Below are positions 46,378-60,966 of a stretch of 64,000 nucleotides of DNA, piece after piece. Where the stretch lies: assembly GCA_018524725.1 (NCBI GenBank), contig JAEUWP010000097.1:62001-126000 (forward strand). Reading direction: 5' to 3'. Within the stretch, counting starts at the first letter, position 1; each line of letters begins with the position of its first letter. The notes beneath the pieces were generated by a model, which ran no database searches, was not told where the DNA came from, and worked only from the letters and a program-made list of their open reading frames with translations. Both the position numbers and the translations under genes were made by a program. Source of the stretch: Podaxis mareebaensis (lineage: Eukaryota > Basidiomycota > Agaricomycetes > Agaricales > Agaricaceae).

Positions 46378-49300
46378 ATGCACCCGGCCCTGCCAACTTC
46401 AGAACGAGTTGTAAAAAAGGTTTCTCGAGGTCAGTCCGCTGGTCATGATCGTCGCTGATGGCGTCTAACTGGTGATCATCTTAGCATGCAACACATGTCG
46501 TCTCAAGAGAAAAAAGGTGCTTTCTGCCCTGTAATACTTCTGACGCCGCTTATTTATCTTTGATCCAGTGCGACGGTCTCGACCCATGCGCGTTCTGCGT
46601 CGATAACAAACTCGAGTGCCTTTACTCCAAGGAGCCACGACGACGCGGGCCTCCCTCTGGCTATCTACGCTACACCGAAACACGCGTTGCAATTCTAGAG
46701 ATTCTCCTCGGTTTATATCTATCGAAACTGCCAAAGAAGGAGGAAGAGGACGGGGAGCCATTCGACCCTTTTCTTGACATTGCCACAACTCTGCAAGCGG
46801 AGGCCAAGACGTGCACACAGGATGTATGGGACGCACATAAGGCGGTCTGGACGAGGTGTCCGTCCGCGAAAGTCGTGGAAGAGCTCGTGGTTTCGTTTGC
46901 TCCCTTTACACCTCGGTCCGCACAGGAGGCTCATGTGAAAACCCTCCTGCCCCCACCTGCCGCATCGGCCACAACCTCGTCGACCCATGATCGACATTCT
47001 ACGTCCACGTCGGTTTCTACGTCGGGCAAGGATGGGGCAAGGAAATCGGACGAAAGGCTGCGGAATCCGGCAAATCAAATCCCTTTCACTCAGACCCTCA
47101 GACCGGAGTCGTTTGAGCGGACAGGGAGTCATGATCGACTTACGGATACCGCATCACCGGTATCAGTGCGCACGCTGGGAGAGGCAGGGCCAGTCTCTGG
47201 GATTGAGGAGCAGCAGGACGAATGGCATGATGCCAGGGCCGCGGGGGAACATCAGGCGAGGTCCTATATGAGCATTCCGGAGCCAGCATCGGATTCCGTG
47301 CAACTGGCGTATCCTTCGCACCGATCGCAGCCTTTCGAGCAAGATATCGTGTCGTTGGACAACTCGAGTTCAGTCAAGTTGAGGGATACGCCAGACATTG
47401 AGATGGCGCTTGGATTGGGTGGTTCACAGGAGTATACAGGGAGCTATTGGTGAGTATAAGGTCCTCATCAAATGTCACATACATTCAACTCGATTCTTCC
47501 TGTCCAGGCGCACTGTTGACCTTTCCGCGCCAGAACCCGAGACATACGCATCGATACCCATAACGCAATCCAACTTCGTTCCACCACCGACAAACCAAAT
47601 CGACCTCCCACCATCCCACATTCTCTCCCGACTCCTGGATGTCTATTATCAGCACTCACATCCATCATACCCACTACTACCCAGCCGGAGCACTCTTGAT
47701 ACGATTCTCCTATCGCCATCCAGCAAATCCGAGTTACTGTCCACCCTCGTACTGTCGATATGTGCATACAGTGGCCGACTGTCTCCTTCAACACACCCCG
47801 CGTCAAATTCAATAGCCGGAACTGGGGGCCTCGCGGGAAAAATCGCTGCGGATCTTTGGTACGAACAGGCAAGGACGGCGTTGAGCGCGTTACTGAAGAA
47901 AGGAAGTTCGTTGGAGTTGGTCCAGGCTTCCTTGCTACTGGCTCTGAGAGATTATGGAAAGGGCAATGAGAACCAAGCCTGGGTTCTAGTTGGTATGTAC
48001 GATCTTTCGCCTTTTCTATTAGCGAAGCTGACTATGATCTCAGGTCTGGCCGTACGAATGGCCCAGGACTTACAGCTGCACGAGTATCCTTCAAGCAATG
48101 AAGCCTTACAAACCCCACCGGAAGAAGCTCAACTGCGTCGAAATGTTTGGGGTGTTTGCGTTATCCTCGACCTTCTGCTCTCCTTGCAAATGGGTCGGCC
48201 ACCTGCCAACTCCGACGCCCTTAAAGGTTCGCTCGCTGTTGCATCGCGCACACGCCCTCCAGATGTCGACGTGAACCCTTCACCTCCCTTTACCTATGCC
48301 GTTTCCCTATGTCGCGTCATCGCAATGATTAACTTCCACCTCTATCTTGGTTACCCATCACCGGCAGCCCAAACACCACCTGATAAAGTCTCACACCTAA
48401 GAACAGAACTGGACATGTGGCATCACTCCCTTCCCATGCAATACCGTATATCGATTGGACACCAACCACGACGCGATGTTTTGGAGATCAACATGCTCTA
48501 CCATGTGGCCATCATCCTTCTTTATCGACCTATGTAGGTTCCAATTCTCCCGCGTACTTTCCTATCCGTTATATTGGCCGACCTGACCTTGTGTGTGTTC
48601 TCCAAATAGATCCCGAGAGCAGCTGAACCAACAGACAACCGATATATTCCTGGAAGCTGCCTCTACATTTAACGTCCTCCTGGAGAAATATCGGCAATCG
48701 CAGGCGATGTCGTTATCGAACCCGGCGAGCAATGCTCCTGCACTCTCCCATACGAACCCCAACATGATCTATCTCATCTACACTGTCGCAATTGCCCATC
48801 TCTCCGGGTACAAGCTACGCCAGGTACAACAAGGGAACGGAAATGCTTCTACAACGGTATCCCCCACATCGGCATTGCAGACGCAGTTACACTTGCTCAA
48901 ATGCCTGGAAGCCCTGGCGTCAATAGGATATACTTGGGAACTGGCGCGGCGGTGTTGGAAAGCACTCGATACGTTTATGGAGATGGAGAGCCTGAAGCCG
49001 CGGGCCGGGGAAATAACCGATGAAAATAGTTCACTAACCCTGGGTAAACGGAAGAGGGAGATGGAGGAGAATCAGAACAGGTCGTGGCCTTTGACGAGTA
49101 GAATGGATACCCCTATTGTTGGATCTGGTACCCGTGGATCCCCTGCGAAACAGCAACATCAGCAGCGCGCTTCACACCCCTTCCCTGTTACTTTGTCCTC
49201 TCCCATCCCTGATCTTGGGACAATGATGACTTCGTCTCCGAATATCCCCAACCGATTTACTTCTGGTTATCAACAGACGCCACAGCATAATCCAGCTGCA

Positions 49301-49501
49301 ACTATTGGGACGTCAAATTGGGATGGCACCACTGCTGTTCCCTATACCTCGACCGAAGCGGGTCTTACTTCATTTGATCCATCGTTGTTCTCGACGAAGT
49401 GGATGCCAGATGCCTCTCAGGCGGTGAACGCTGAATGGGATAATTCATGGGACGAAAACGCCTGGTCTCAAAACTACATGGGCGGAATGGGTTTGTTTTG
49501 A
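46378..49501 (+). CDS. Zn2Cys6 transcription factor with fungal_trans domain
   Basis: Exon 1 is 46378-46429 (MHPALPTSERVVKKVSR). The next exon gives ACNTCRLKRKK and the third CDGLDPCAFCVDNKLEC. Together they form the binuclear zinc cluster C-x2-C-x6-C-x5-C-x2-C-x6-C, followed by the linker RRGPPSGYLRYTETRVAILE. The middle homology domain (Pfam Fungal_trans) runs from LPPSHILSRLLDVYYQHSHP through SLLLALRDYGKGNENQAW and LAVRMAQDLQLHEYPS to MLYHVAIILLYRPM. The C-terminal third is Gln/Ser/Thr-rich with an Asn/Trp-rich end, typical of activation regions. The protein acts in the nucleus as a pathway-specific regulator. Its 3' end is 190 bp from the convergent FAD oxidase gene, which is a candidate target by position only. 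Confidence 0.92.
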
Positions 49502-49691
49502 TCCTTTCAAGATTTTTATGATCTTGTTATCTTGTTATCTATCTGCCTTTCCCCCTCCCCGCTTCTCATACCATACGTCATTTTTGCTTTCTGATATTTG
49601 ATGGTTATTGGATGCTATTATGCACTCGCTATATATCCAAGAAGAATAAAATCCGGCTGATTGTATTTTTATAGTGTACAGGACAACATTG

Positions 49692-51759
49692 TTAAACCTT
49701 GCAGAGACCGTAGGAGTCCCATCGCTCAGAACCGACGCCGGCGCGGACAATGAACAAGTCCTTAGGGTCGTATTTCTTCTTTATAGAACTCAGGCGTGAG
49801 TAATTGGGCCCGTAGAACACGGTTTGCCAGTCCTCTTCGAAGGGGTCAGCTTCATTGCTGTATGCAGCAGCAACTGGTCCTTGAATGGTCTCAAAGATTG
49901 GGAGTTGGTCGTTTTTGAATTTGTTCTGCACTGCGCGCACTTTATCAAGGTCAAATTCCTCGGGTATGTGGTTGTTGACAATGAGCTAGAGAATAAGACC
50001 AATGTGAGTATAAGGGAAGTTGGGATGGTGGGGAGACCTACGTGAATCTTTGCCGTTCTCCAGGCTGGGTTGACTGCGTTGTTAATGTGGACATTTTCAG
50101 CGACCTTACCTCCAGCAACGAGATGCGACAAGATCCTAGAAGGGGTGGTCTTTTAGCACATGCCTTTCAGAACTGGAAAGTAAACGTGGACGTACCCAAT
50201 TGATCCCGTGTCAATGAGCTGCTTGTAAGCCTTACCAATCCTCTTGGGTGATCGATATGACAAGGCGGGAATAAGACGAGATCCTAACACAAGGTAATCT
50301 CCGGCTTGTTCGTCCGGTCGAGCCAGTAAACTGTTGATTGTCCCAGTGGTTGTTGTGTTCGATATTAAGCCAGCGCCCGCCTTAAGGAAGTCTGCAATCA
50401 AAGGTGCCATTGCAGTTGCGACCTGGTTAGCCGTGGCTCTGGGAAAATATGAGCTAACGATAGCTCTGTATGTGGTTCCGGAACCGGAAGATTGAATGTA
50501 GAAGTATTGACCGGCGTTCATGGAGTCCCAGTCGAAAACGTGTCTGGCATAGGCTTTGCCCATGGCGCCGATGATGGTGCTGTTCGCTGCGGCGAAGACA
50601 ATAGTAGATTGCGTGGCTTCAAAAGTAGCGAAAGTTTTGAAGGTTGCGTTGACGATAATACCCCAGGAGCCGGCTCCTCCGCCTCGCAATGCCCAGAAAA
50701 CTGGAGTAGTGGGTCAGGGAGATAATGGAGGTGGAAATGTGATATGAGAGACGTACGATCAGGGTTTTCGAGTTCGTTGGCTTTGCGAAGAACACCGTCT
50801 GCAGTCACGATGTTGAACTCTGTGCAATTGTTAACACCAAAGCAAGTATCATTCTCGGACGAGATCATACCAAATACATTATCGGCAGCTAGACCAAAGA
50901 GCGGCGACATTGATGAGTGTCCAGCGCCTTGTACATATCCACCTGCCCCAACGACAGTGGCAGCGGTTCCTCCCACGACAATTTTCCCCACTTCTTTTGT
51001 GGCGTTGTATAGGGTACTTAGCCCAACACCGCTGCCGACAGTTACAGCGGAGCCTTTATTCAGGTTACCGACACAAAAGTTGTCTGTGAATGCGATTGAT
51101 TGGAATTTGCGGGTATGGATGAGAAGCGAATGTTTAGCCGTGGAGCGGCCCAAGAAATCATGTCCAGATGCTTTGACCGACAAGCGAAGGTTGTGTTTGC
51201 GAGCGAAATTCACACCTGCCTATCAGCACAATCAACTCGGAACGGCTGAAGGGCGAGGTGAAAGCACACACTTGTATATCTTCCAGAGTCTCTGCAAGAA
51301 TGGCGTACAAGGGTACGTCGCCCTGTCCGCAGATTTCTGGAGTGGTACGCCCACAAAGGGAGGGAGGGCCAGAATTGTAGTCCTATGGCTTTCCTGTCAA
51401 CCAGGCGAATGAATCCACGTATTAAAATTCAACCTGTTCCCAATTAACCTAGGAACGCGGGACATGTCAATCTACAGGGCGACGGAGAAATACATCGCGC
51501 TGACCTGGTTCATTGCTCCTGGGACTGTCTTACGCCAATCTGCACTCGTCCATTCGGCGTCAGTACAGTTGACCTGACGGCAGTATTCGCCGGATGGTAA
51601 TACGTGGGCGAGCTGGCCAGACACTGAATCGTTCAGTGCTTGCCACTGAGCGTCCGTTGGAAATTCGGGGCTTCCGGGTACATTCCGACAGGTCCGGGTA
51701 TGCACCGCTCGTGCGGCAAGAGCGAGAACACACAAGTAGGACGAGGTGAGGGCAAGCAT
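49692..51759 (-). CDS. secreted FAD-linked oxidoreductase (berberine-bridge-enzyme type)
   Basis: Signal peptide MLALTSSYLCVLALAARA. About nine exons. The protein has the vanillyl-alcohol-oxidase fold: VNWEQDYNSGPPSLCGRT, LYAILAETLEDIQ, NLRLSVKASGHDFLGRS (His for covalent FAD attachment), AVTVGSGVGLSTLY, IVVGGTAATVVGAGGYVQGAG, FNIVTADGVLRKANE, and LFWALRGGGAGSWGII. The C-terminal BBE element is NYSRLSSIKKKYDPKDLF with VRAGVGSERWD. An Asn-rich region gives several N-glycosylation sites. Family members oxidise sugars, alcohols or alkaloid-like compounds, passing electrons to O2. The substrate is unknown. No motif is missing. Confidence 0.9.
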
Positions 51760-51985
51760 GACAACCAGTGGTCAAGATGCCTCGCACAATACCACCTATA
51801 ATAGGACGTCCTCCCCACGCTTCGAGACGAACTTTCCTGGGAGTGGCCTAGGAGGAGAAACAAGCCTATCGCCACTATATGAAGGCAATCTACGCCACCA
51901 AATCATTAGCGGAAGCTTCCACTGAACGGCAAGAAACAAACCCACCATAAGGGCTTGCACGGCTGCAATGCTCGACATAGACACC
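51760..51985. promoter_or_regulatory. promoter side of the FAD oxidoreductase gene
   Basis: A TATTATAG-like element on the minus strand near 51795 lies about 35-40 nt upstream of the ATG at 51759. Confidence 0.3.
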
Positions 51986-52256
51986 TCATAGATAATTCTC
52001 ATGCACTCGGTCTTCGATTCGCCACATGACTCCAATTATGATCAAAGGGAATCCGAGCATGAGGAAGATCGGTAGAAAAGGGAACATATTGAGACTAGAA
52101 GCAGAACGACATTAATATCTGTGGACGCCCATACATTTACCAATCCGCCACCAAGCCTGACTGATTCAGAAACGCTTCAGAGATTGTGCAGACGATTGGC
52201 TTACCAAAATTACACGGTACTAACTGCCCTACTTGCCACTTGTACTTCATGATCAT
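51986..52256 (-). CDS. possible small single-span membrane protein
   Basis: A model of three short exons gives about 58 residues: MIMKYKWQVGQLVPCNFGLV, then ADCLN joined to MFPFLPIFLMLGFPLIIIG, then VMWRIEDRVHENYL. Donors GTAAGC and GTAAATG and acceptors CAG and TAG lie at normal distances (introns of about 50 nt). One strong hydrophobic segment is predicted. No family is recognised. It could be chance; transcript data would decide. Confidence 0.3.
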
Positions 52257-52540
52257 GGTAGGTGGTTTGATGAATGACTTGGATGGATGTTACCTATTCT
52301 AATGATTTATCCGTCTTCATCCGCCGATTATATTCTCCTGCTGCCACCTCTGTCTCCCGTAGTCGCGTCCCCAAGCAATAGCAACTTCCCATCTGTTCTG
52401 CGCCCGTACGTCTTGCAAAAAGTCAAGGCCTGGTGATGGTAACGAGAATGGTGGGAATCCAAAACAGACGCCCAAGCCCCTTTCTTGTTGGCGTCGGCTC
52501 TATCGCCATAATAGGTTCAGTGTGAACCCGAACTCGCCTC

Positions 52541-54625
52541 ATGCCGACGTCCCGACGGTGGAAACGCTCGACCAGAGTAATCTTGGTTACCGCTGTGATA
52601 TCCCTTGCTACATTCTATGCCTTTCGTGAAGATGGGTCAGGGGCACCGAGATTGCGAACACCGTTCCGGACCGTGACGACCACGGTGACCCGCTATATCT
52701 CCATCACGAATGTTCTTACCGCTGCTCCAGCACCTTCAACAAAACCGAGGCTCGAGAAACACACATATCGCCCGGATGGTTTATTGGAAGTCAATCACAA
52801 CGGCCCGCATCCGATTTTTGAGTTGGTGCGGCGGGCAGAGAGGGAGTGGGAAGAGAAGTTGAAGCGCGCAAGCAAGACCCTGGTGGATGCGGTTAAGGAA
52901 TACCAGCGCCGCTACAAGCGCGATCCACCAAAAGGGTTCGATCTATGGTGTGTCATTAATTTCGGTGACATATCACATCTAATAGATATCGTCCAGGTGG
53001 GAATACGCGATGGAACACGGTGTTCAACTACCCGATGAATATGACCAGATATTCCATGACCTAGAACCTTTCTGGGGTCTGGAACCGTCAGATCTCCTCG
53101 AAATTCAAGCCGAGCTCGAAAAAAAGGTCGATTCGTATACCATAGGAAAGGCGAATGGCACCAGTGTCGACGTCCTCACTTACGCATTTACCGAAGGACG
53201 ATACAATCAGCTCATTGCCGGCTCAAAGAAGACTCTTGAGCTTCTAAGGGATATTCAACATCTTCTGCCCGATTTTCGTATGACGATATCTCCCCATGAT
53301 GGACCAAACCGTCTCTCCGACTGGGGAGTCAAGCAGGCGACGCTGGAAGCAGCAGCAGCAAAAACCTGTACGTCGTCTGTCCTTCACCTTGGCCACGGGC
53401 CTAACTCCGTTTGTTAAGATATCGAAAGAGAGGCATTACCCAAAGTGACCTCGCACGGTTGGGTTTCTGCATGCCCACCATCGAGCCTCGCCCGTCATAT
53501 ACCCATCAACCTCGATATACCACCTGCCCCTCCCACAAGGAAAACCTTTATCCACGATCACCGACAAACGATGGATCCCTGTATTCATCCCGATCATTTT
53601 CACCATCATGGTCAATTTCTTTCCCATAACGATGGGCCTAGTCCTCAGAAAGTCATGGTACCCGAATTCTCATACTGCTCAACCACTCTGCATCATAACA
53701 TTCGGATCCCAGTGCCGTATGGGTGGGTTGAGGACGTCATGCCACGGGACCAAGATCCCCACTTTGACGCTAAATTGGACGAGCGCCTGTTATGGCGCGG
53801 CAGCAATACGGGGATGTTTCACGCTAGCTCGACACGTTGGGAGAACTCGCACCGCGATTTCCTCGTGCGATACGCTAACGACCTTGATGGAACAATCGAC
53901 GTTCTCACACCTGTTGGTAGGGAAGATGAGAGGGTGGGAACGCCCAAGAAGTTGAAGAAATCAAAAATCAATCCTGCTTTCTTCGACATCGCTTTCTCTA
54001 ATAAACCAATTGCTTGTTCCACTAACATCTGTCCAATTCTGGAGGAACTTTATCCCTGGCGACCATACATGGGGCAAAAAGACGCAGGAACGTACCGGTA
54101 TGTTTTAGATGTGAGGAAAATTCGTCCGTCCTCGAATGTATCTGCTAACTTCTTTCATAGGTCGATGGTAATGGTTGGTCTGGCCGTTTTAAGCGTCTTA
54201 TTACTTCCAATTCTCTAATATTTAAATCAACGATATACCCCGAATGGTGTGTTATTCCACGCAAATGTCGGGGGCTTGTTGCTAAGGAAAATGATAGGTA
54301 TACGGATCGGATTCAGCCTTGGGTTCACTATATCCCGATACAAATTGACTTGTCAGATCTGCATGATACCCTTATCTTTTTCCGCGGCGATGGCAATGGC
54401 GAGGGATCTCACGAGGACCTGGGGCGGAAGATTGCTATGGCTGGACGTGAATGGAGTCTCAAATTTTGGAGAAAAGAAGATCTGAATGCCTATTTCTTCA
54501 GGTATGTTCCACATTTCGAAGTTGTTTCATGGCCCTTATTGACAACCATTCTCAGGCTGATACTGGAATATACTCGCCTTCTGAGTGTGGATAGAGCAGC
54601 GATGTCATATAACCCAAATATATGA
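52541..54625 (+). CDS. CAP10/GT90 glycosyltransferase, copy 2
   Basis: Paralogue of the gene at 20583-22610. A hydrophobic anchor (VILVTAVISLATFYAF) is followed by HTYRPDGLLEVNHNGPHPIF, WEYAMEHGVQLPDEYDQIFH, LEPFWGLEPSDL, and the catalytic part FIHDHRQTMDPCIHPDHF, DERLLWRGSNTGMFH, YRYVLD joined to VDGNGWSGRFKRL, SLIFKSTIYPEW, and WVHYIPIQIDLSDL. It ends MSYNPNI. It has about six introns, at W/W in FDLWWEY, after KT, after YVLD, in PEW/YTDR and near the end. Copy 1 shows at most one of these. Role as for copy 1: a Golgi glycosyltransferase with unknown acceptor. Confidence 0.87.
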
Positions 54626-55605
54626 TGATGTTTTGACATTTCCAAACTATGGAGCTGAAAACTCCTGAGGTCGCAAGTTGATCAGGACCCTCCGACTTTT
54701 GTGCATCACCCGGTATGTGGTATGATGAGTTTTTTGTTTGCTCGCTCCCGAACCCTATAACCTGTGGTGACGAAATTCAGTACGTTACACCACAATATTG
54801 TACTGGAGGATATGGCCGTCCCAATAATGCGACCTGCATTACAGCCCGGTTGATCTCTTATCAGCTTTCACCGACCGGACCGGTGTTCCCACTCACTCCA
54901 CCATGTCCACTTCCATGAAGGGGCGCTTTTTCTCAATGATTTGTCCGCTTGGTCTCACAATTACGAGAATTTTTCAGTGTCCCCGATGTAGGGAGGGCCG
55001 CGTGCTATCCATATCAACGTCTAGAAACGACAATTTGGTCAACTCGGGATTGACCTTATGCTTCTTTCATAGGTACACTTTTCCATAAGGCCATGTGTGT
55101 TGATGGGCTAATATGTTTTCACGGATAAGCATCAAGTCAAGGCAGCTAAGCGATCACAAACACACATTCGGCAGACTAACGGCTTCGCTTATATGTCGAA
55201 GCTTTCCCTTGAATATACATCTTTGGTATGTCCACCAGGTTCCTCTCCACGTTGTGGAGGATTTTCTCAACTTAAATAGGTCTCATCTATTTATCTCTCC
55301 TAGGAACAACATCAGATCAAGCTCCCCGTAAACGTGGCAAATGGCATTCCCGAGGCTGTGCAGGGCCATTTGTGTCGGGATATTGAAACTCATGAATATA
55401 GATGCCGGGTAGGCTCGATGTGGAAAATACACACGCTGGAGCGAGCGGTTTTACAGCTTAAAAGAGATGTGTGCTATAGGTTGTACCCAGCTTCAAGTGC
55501 GCCACCCCTAATCCGTTTGTGGTTCTATATCAAGGGGATTCCAGTATAAGTCGGTGCCACATCGCCTTTTTCATCGTCAGCAATCTCCTTTTGGTTTGGC
55601 CCGGA
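54626..55605. other. 980 bp without a recognised gene
   Basis: Short frames only; nothing with a domain. Probably the 3' flank of GT90 copy 2 plus the GMC promoter. Confidence 0.35.
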
Positions 55606-57920
<2,315 letters not shown>

Positions 57921-58580
57921 ATGTTGCAGAAGCTATTAGCTTGCACATTCGTTTCTGTGTAATGCTTTCCGATGTTGTGTGCCGAACATGTTTTACTGCT
58001 TTTTATGGCTTATGAGGGTCTTTTATGAAAATATTTATGAATCCTTTACGCGACTGCGTGTCCTGCCTTGCTGGGACTAAAACACGAGGGACGCTTGAGG
58101 AAACACTCTGCAAAGTGAAGTGCCCTGTGCCAAAACACGGCGCTAGTTGGCAAGTCCTCCAGTTTGAAAAACAAGTAGCATATCAAGCAGAGTGGTATCA
58201 GCAGAAACCTCAAGCCTCAGAGGGAAGTGACCAACCCAAAGGCAACAGACACGGTCAATGTAAACCTGGGATGCTTACGACGTCATTGTGAAATACTAAC
58301 ACTCAGACTCATATATATAGGTACCATGAGTAGATACGCCTCCTTTCCTTAGACTCTTAATGTCCTCCTTGACGCGCATATCCCCTAACTCGGGATAGAC
58401 AGTCGGGACCACTCAGTTATTGTGTGATATGTGCACATGAGTACTCGATCTCTACGTTTTATTATTCCCTTACACTCTTTTGAGCCATTTCGTTTCCGCC
58501 ATTTTTCCAAGTCTCTTCTAGAAGCAATCCAAAAAAGGATTACAACCCGTTTTTTCCCTTGAGCAATGAGCGTTACGCTT
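57921..58580. other. 660 bp without a recognised gene
   Basis: Contains one copy (58121-58160) of a 40-bp dispersed repeat that returns at 59109-59148. Confidence 0.4.
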
Positions 58581-58720
58581 GCGCAAAGACGCATATAATC
58601 ACATACACCTGCGTACAGACACATATATTCACATACACCTACGTACAGACGCACATACCTGTATACAGATACATATAGTCGCATACACTTGCGCACGGGC
58701 GCATATGATCACAACCCGCG
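58581..58720 (+). repeat. 30-bp tandem repeat (minisatellite)
   Basis: Units begin at 58581, 58611, 58641 (shortened), 58661 and 58691. The consensus is close to GCGTACAGACGCATATA, then TCACATACACCT. On the minus strand it gives a repeating Tyr/Val/Arg/Cys frame that has no start context or splice support, so I treat it as non-coding. Confidence 0.75.
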
Positions 58721-58934
58721 TACATACGCGTAGGTCTTGCTGACAGATGCATACATTTCATATAGATCCAACCTTCAACATACATCTTTTCGCAAGCATT
58801 TTAACGATTGCAAAGTGAGACCTTACAAAAGTACTTAGCACTAATCATTACATGATGCCAGTCGCACGCAAACAAAAGGCCGAACAACAAACCCCCTCAC
58901 TGTCCGAACCACAATCCCCCATCACCACTTACAT

Positions 58935-59095
58935 CTCTATCCTCCCATCAACCTCGTGTATACCCGGGAAGGAAAACCTTTACCCACGATCACCGACAAA
59001 CGATGTCGATGGATACCTGTGCTCGACCCGATCATTTTCACCACCACGGCCGATTTTTCTCATAACAATGGGAGTGGTCCTCGAGAAAACGCACG
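58935..59095 (+). pseudogene. fragment of the GT90 glycosyltransferase gene
   Basis: About 160 bp match 53500-53660 in GT90 copy 2, from the segment coding CCC ATC AAC CTC through the FIHDHRQTMDP and HFHHHGQF region. Small insertions and deletions break the frame, and nothing before or after belongs to the gene. A partial duplicate that has decayed. Confidence 0.75.
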
Positions 59096-59148
59096 TTGTG
59101 TAACAAAGCGCCCTGTGTCAAAACGCGGCGGCGATTGGCAAGTCCTCC

Positions 59149-59393
59149 CGGTGATAACCCTGCCAGAGCCCTTAATTCAAAATATTAGACCCCTAAGGGG
59201 ATGACTCTTGGACGTGTTGAGAGCTTCAAGTACTTAGCGCACGCTGAAGAATATACGTGGGAGCCCGTTTCTCTATTCGAGGTAGGTATCGATATACTGG
59301 ACGCTAGATACCAAATAAACAAAAGTCGTTACATAGTTTATTTGTATGGTCTTGTAACGTGTCACAGCACGCCTCACTTTCCCCTTGGAACGC
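59149..59393. other. 5' flank of the F-box-like gene
   Basis: No gene seen. Confidence 0.3.
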
Positions 59394-60518
59394 ATGCCGA
59401 ACTTGCCACTTGAACTTGTTGCTGAAATCGTCCACAAAACTCTAGAGTTTGGTCCAGTTGATCGCCCCGGAGCCAGAAACAAGCCTTCATGGGACTTGGT
59501 CTCCTCCCTTTCCTTGACTTGCAAGTCATATCGTGAACTGGTTTTGAAAGCGTGGTTTCGCCGCTTCTACACCGAAAACCATAGCGATACAATCCAGCTA
59601 ACAGAGCGTGTACCTCGAGCGGAAAAGAGCTGGGTAAAGTGCGGGTTATTTTTTGCGTTTCGGTATCACTTTCGCTAATAGAAGACTCCTTCCAGGCAGA
59701 TCCATTGTGTGCACCGGGCTTCTCTGGACCTCCGCTATGATTCATCTTGGGATCTCGAAGGATACAATCGGTTGGAGTTTCTTCGCCTGGACTGGCTAGT
59801 AGCACGAATTCCCCATACTGGCAACTCTTTTGAACACTCGGAGTATCTTCCGTTCATTAATGCCCCGCACACAATTGCTACTTTCGACTTCCGTGGGCTT
59901 TACTGGCCGCATCCTAATGCATATTTATTTATCCACCAATGCCTGCCGTCGATCAGGAACCTCGTCCTGCACCAGCAAGAGGTTTGGTGCAGTCTATGTT
60001 TCACGGTGAATGAAGTGAAATTCGCAGAGCCTGTTCCCCGTCGGCTCCTTTATAAAGATGGTTTTGGATTACCCGTAAGTTTGAAGTCTGAGCTACGTTT
60101 TCTTCGTACTAATCCTGCCTTGTAGATACATTATGCAAAGGCCCTAAGATCTTTACACCTCCTGGGACACGTAACGATCAATATTTCCGTCTCCAGCTCT
60201 GGTTCAACTTCGCTAAACCAAACAAATAACGAAAATATGTGGGTTGGGGAGTGTGATTCGTGTATGAAGCTTCTCTATACCAATTCCTCGTTTGTCACTG
60301 CATACGTTTCAAGAAAGAGAAAAGGCGTATTTCGATCAATCAATGAGACCGAATGCAAATGGCCGCGGCCTCCTGAACTGAAGTCCGTTGAATGGATCTT
60401 CCAAGCAACGGCCGATGACGAGCATGTTCTTTCGAGGCCGTGGGAGGAGTTGTCGGAAGCAGGGGATACAGGCTCTGATCCGGAGCTGGAGGAAGAAAAT
60501 CGAGAAGACGGAAAATGA
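59394..60518 (+). CDS. F-box-like protein of the basidiomycete type
   Basis: Three exons. It begins MPNLPLELVAEIVHKTLEF, the LPxEL start of an F-box helix, and continues SLSLTCKSYRELVLKAWFRR, the typical L(S)LTCKxx second half. A second exon starts QIHCVHRASLDLRYDSSW and holds LEFLRLDW and FDFRGLYWPHPNAY, leucine-rich but irregular. The third starts IHYAKALRSLHLLGHVTI and ends in an acidic tail (EELSEAGDTGSDPELEEENR). F-box proteins bring substrates to SCF ubiquitin ligases. Mushroom genomes carry many fast-evolving members. The target is unknown. Exon 1 joins exon 2 as SWVK-QIHC using a GTGCGG donor. Confidence 0.7.
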
Positions 60519-60966
60519 TGCTAGTTTTTCCTTCGTGAGTACCATCTGAAGTTGGACCGAAATACTTTCTGAAGCTGCTTCTGCCCTAGTGGAGCATTTG
60601 CAAGCTCGAGATTTGTCCGCTTGTCATATTCCTAGCTGGAATCACGCCATTGCGAGTCAGCTGCTCCCTTCACGATTCATGCAAGGGCTTCAAGAAGTCG
60701 AGAAGTGTTTCCCCGCGTAAGGATTCATGCGAATCCTGCTGAAAATTGTAATTTCCTATTGTTCCGCATGTTATCAATAACTCGGTTCAGCCTTTTCATC
60801 TGCTTCTGGAATTGTTGTTCGGAAACCCACGAGGGTTAAATTACCCACGGCCCTACCTACGCAACACCGTGATGAGCACAGAAGAGATATTTATAGGCGC
60901 ATCTATCAACTATATATGCCTACAAGCCTAAACTTCTTTGGCCCCTCTCCCACCAGTCTGTTCGGA
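60519..60966. other. intergenic region before the propeller gene
   Basis: A TATTTATA element at 60888-60895 lies 70-80 bp before the preferred start at 60967. A short plus frame around 60570-60720 (EHLQARDLSACHIPSWNHAI) could be a lost exon of the F-box gene. Confidence 0.35.

Larger units (their letters stand above)
58121..59148 (+). repeat. pair of 40-bp direct repeats flanking a GT90 relic
   Basis: 58121-58160 and 59109-59148 share the pattern GCCCTGTGYCAAAACRCGGC then TTGGCAAGTCCTCC, with about six differences. They bracket the tandem repeat at 58581 and the GT90 fragment at 58935. Confidence 0.7.

Noticed and set aside
45802..46383. 193-codon open frame on the minus strand
   Set aside because: Overlaps the promoter and first codons of the Zn2Cys6 gene and has no domain or conserved composition.
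58385..58696. Minus-strand frame with repeated Tyr/Val/Cys motifs
   Set aside because: Produced by the 30-bp minisatellite; no signal peptide, splice signal or conserved partner.
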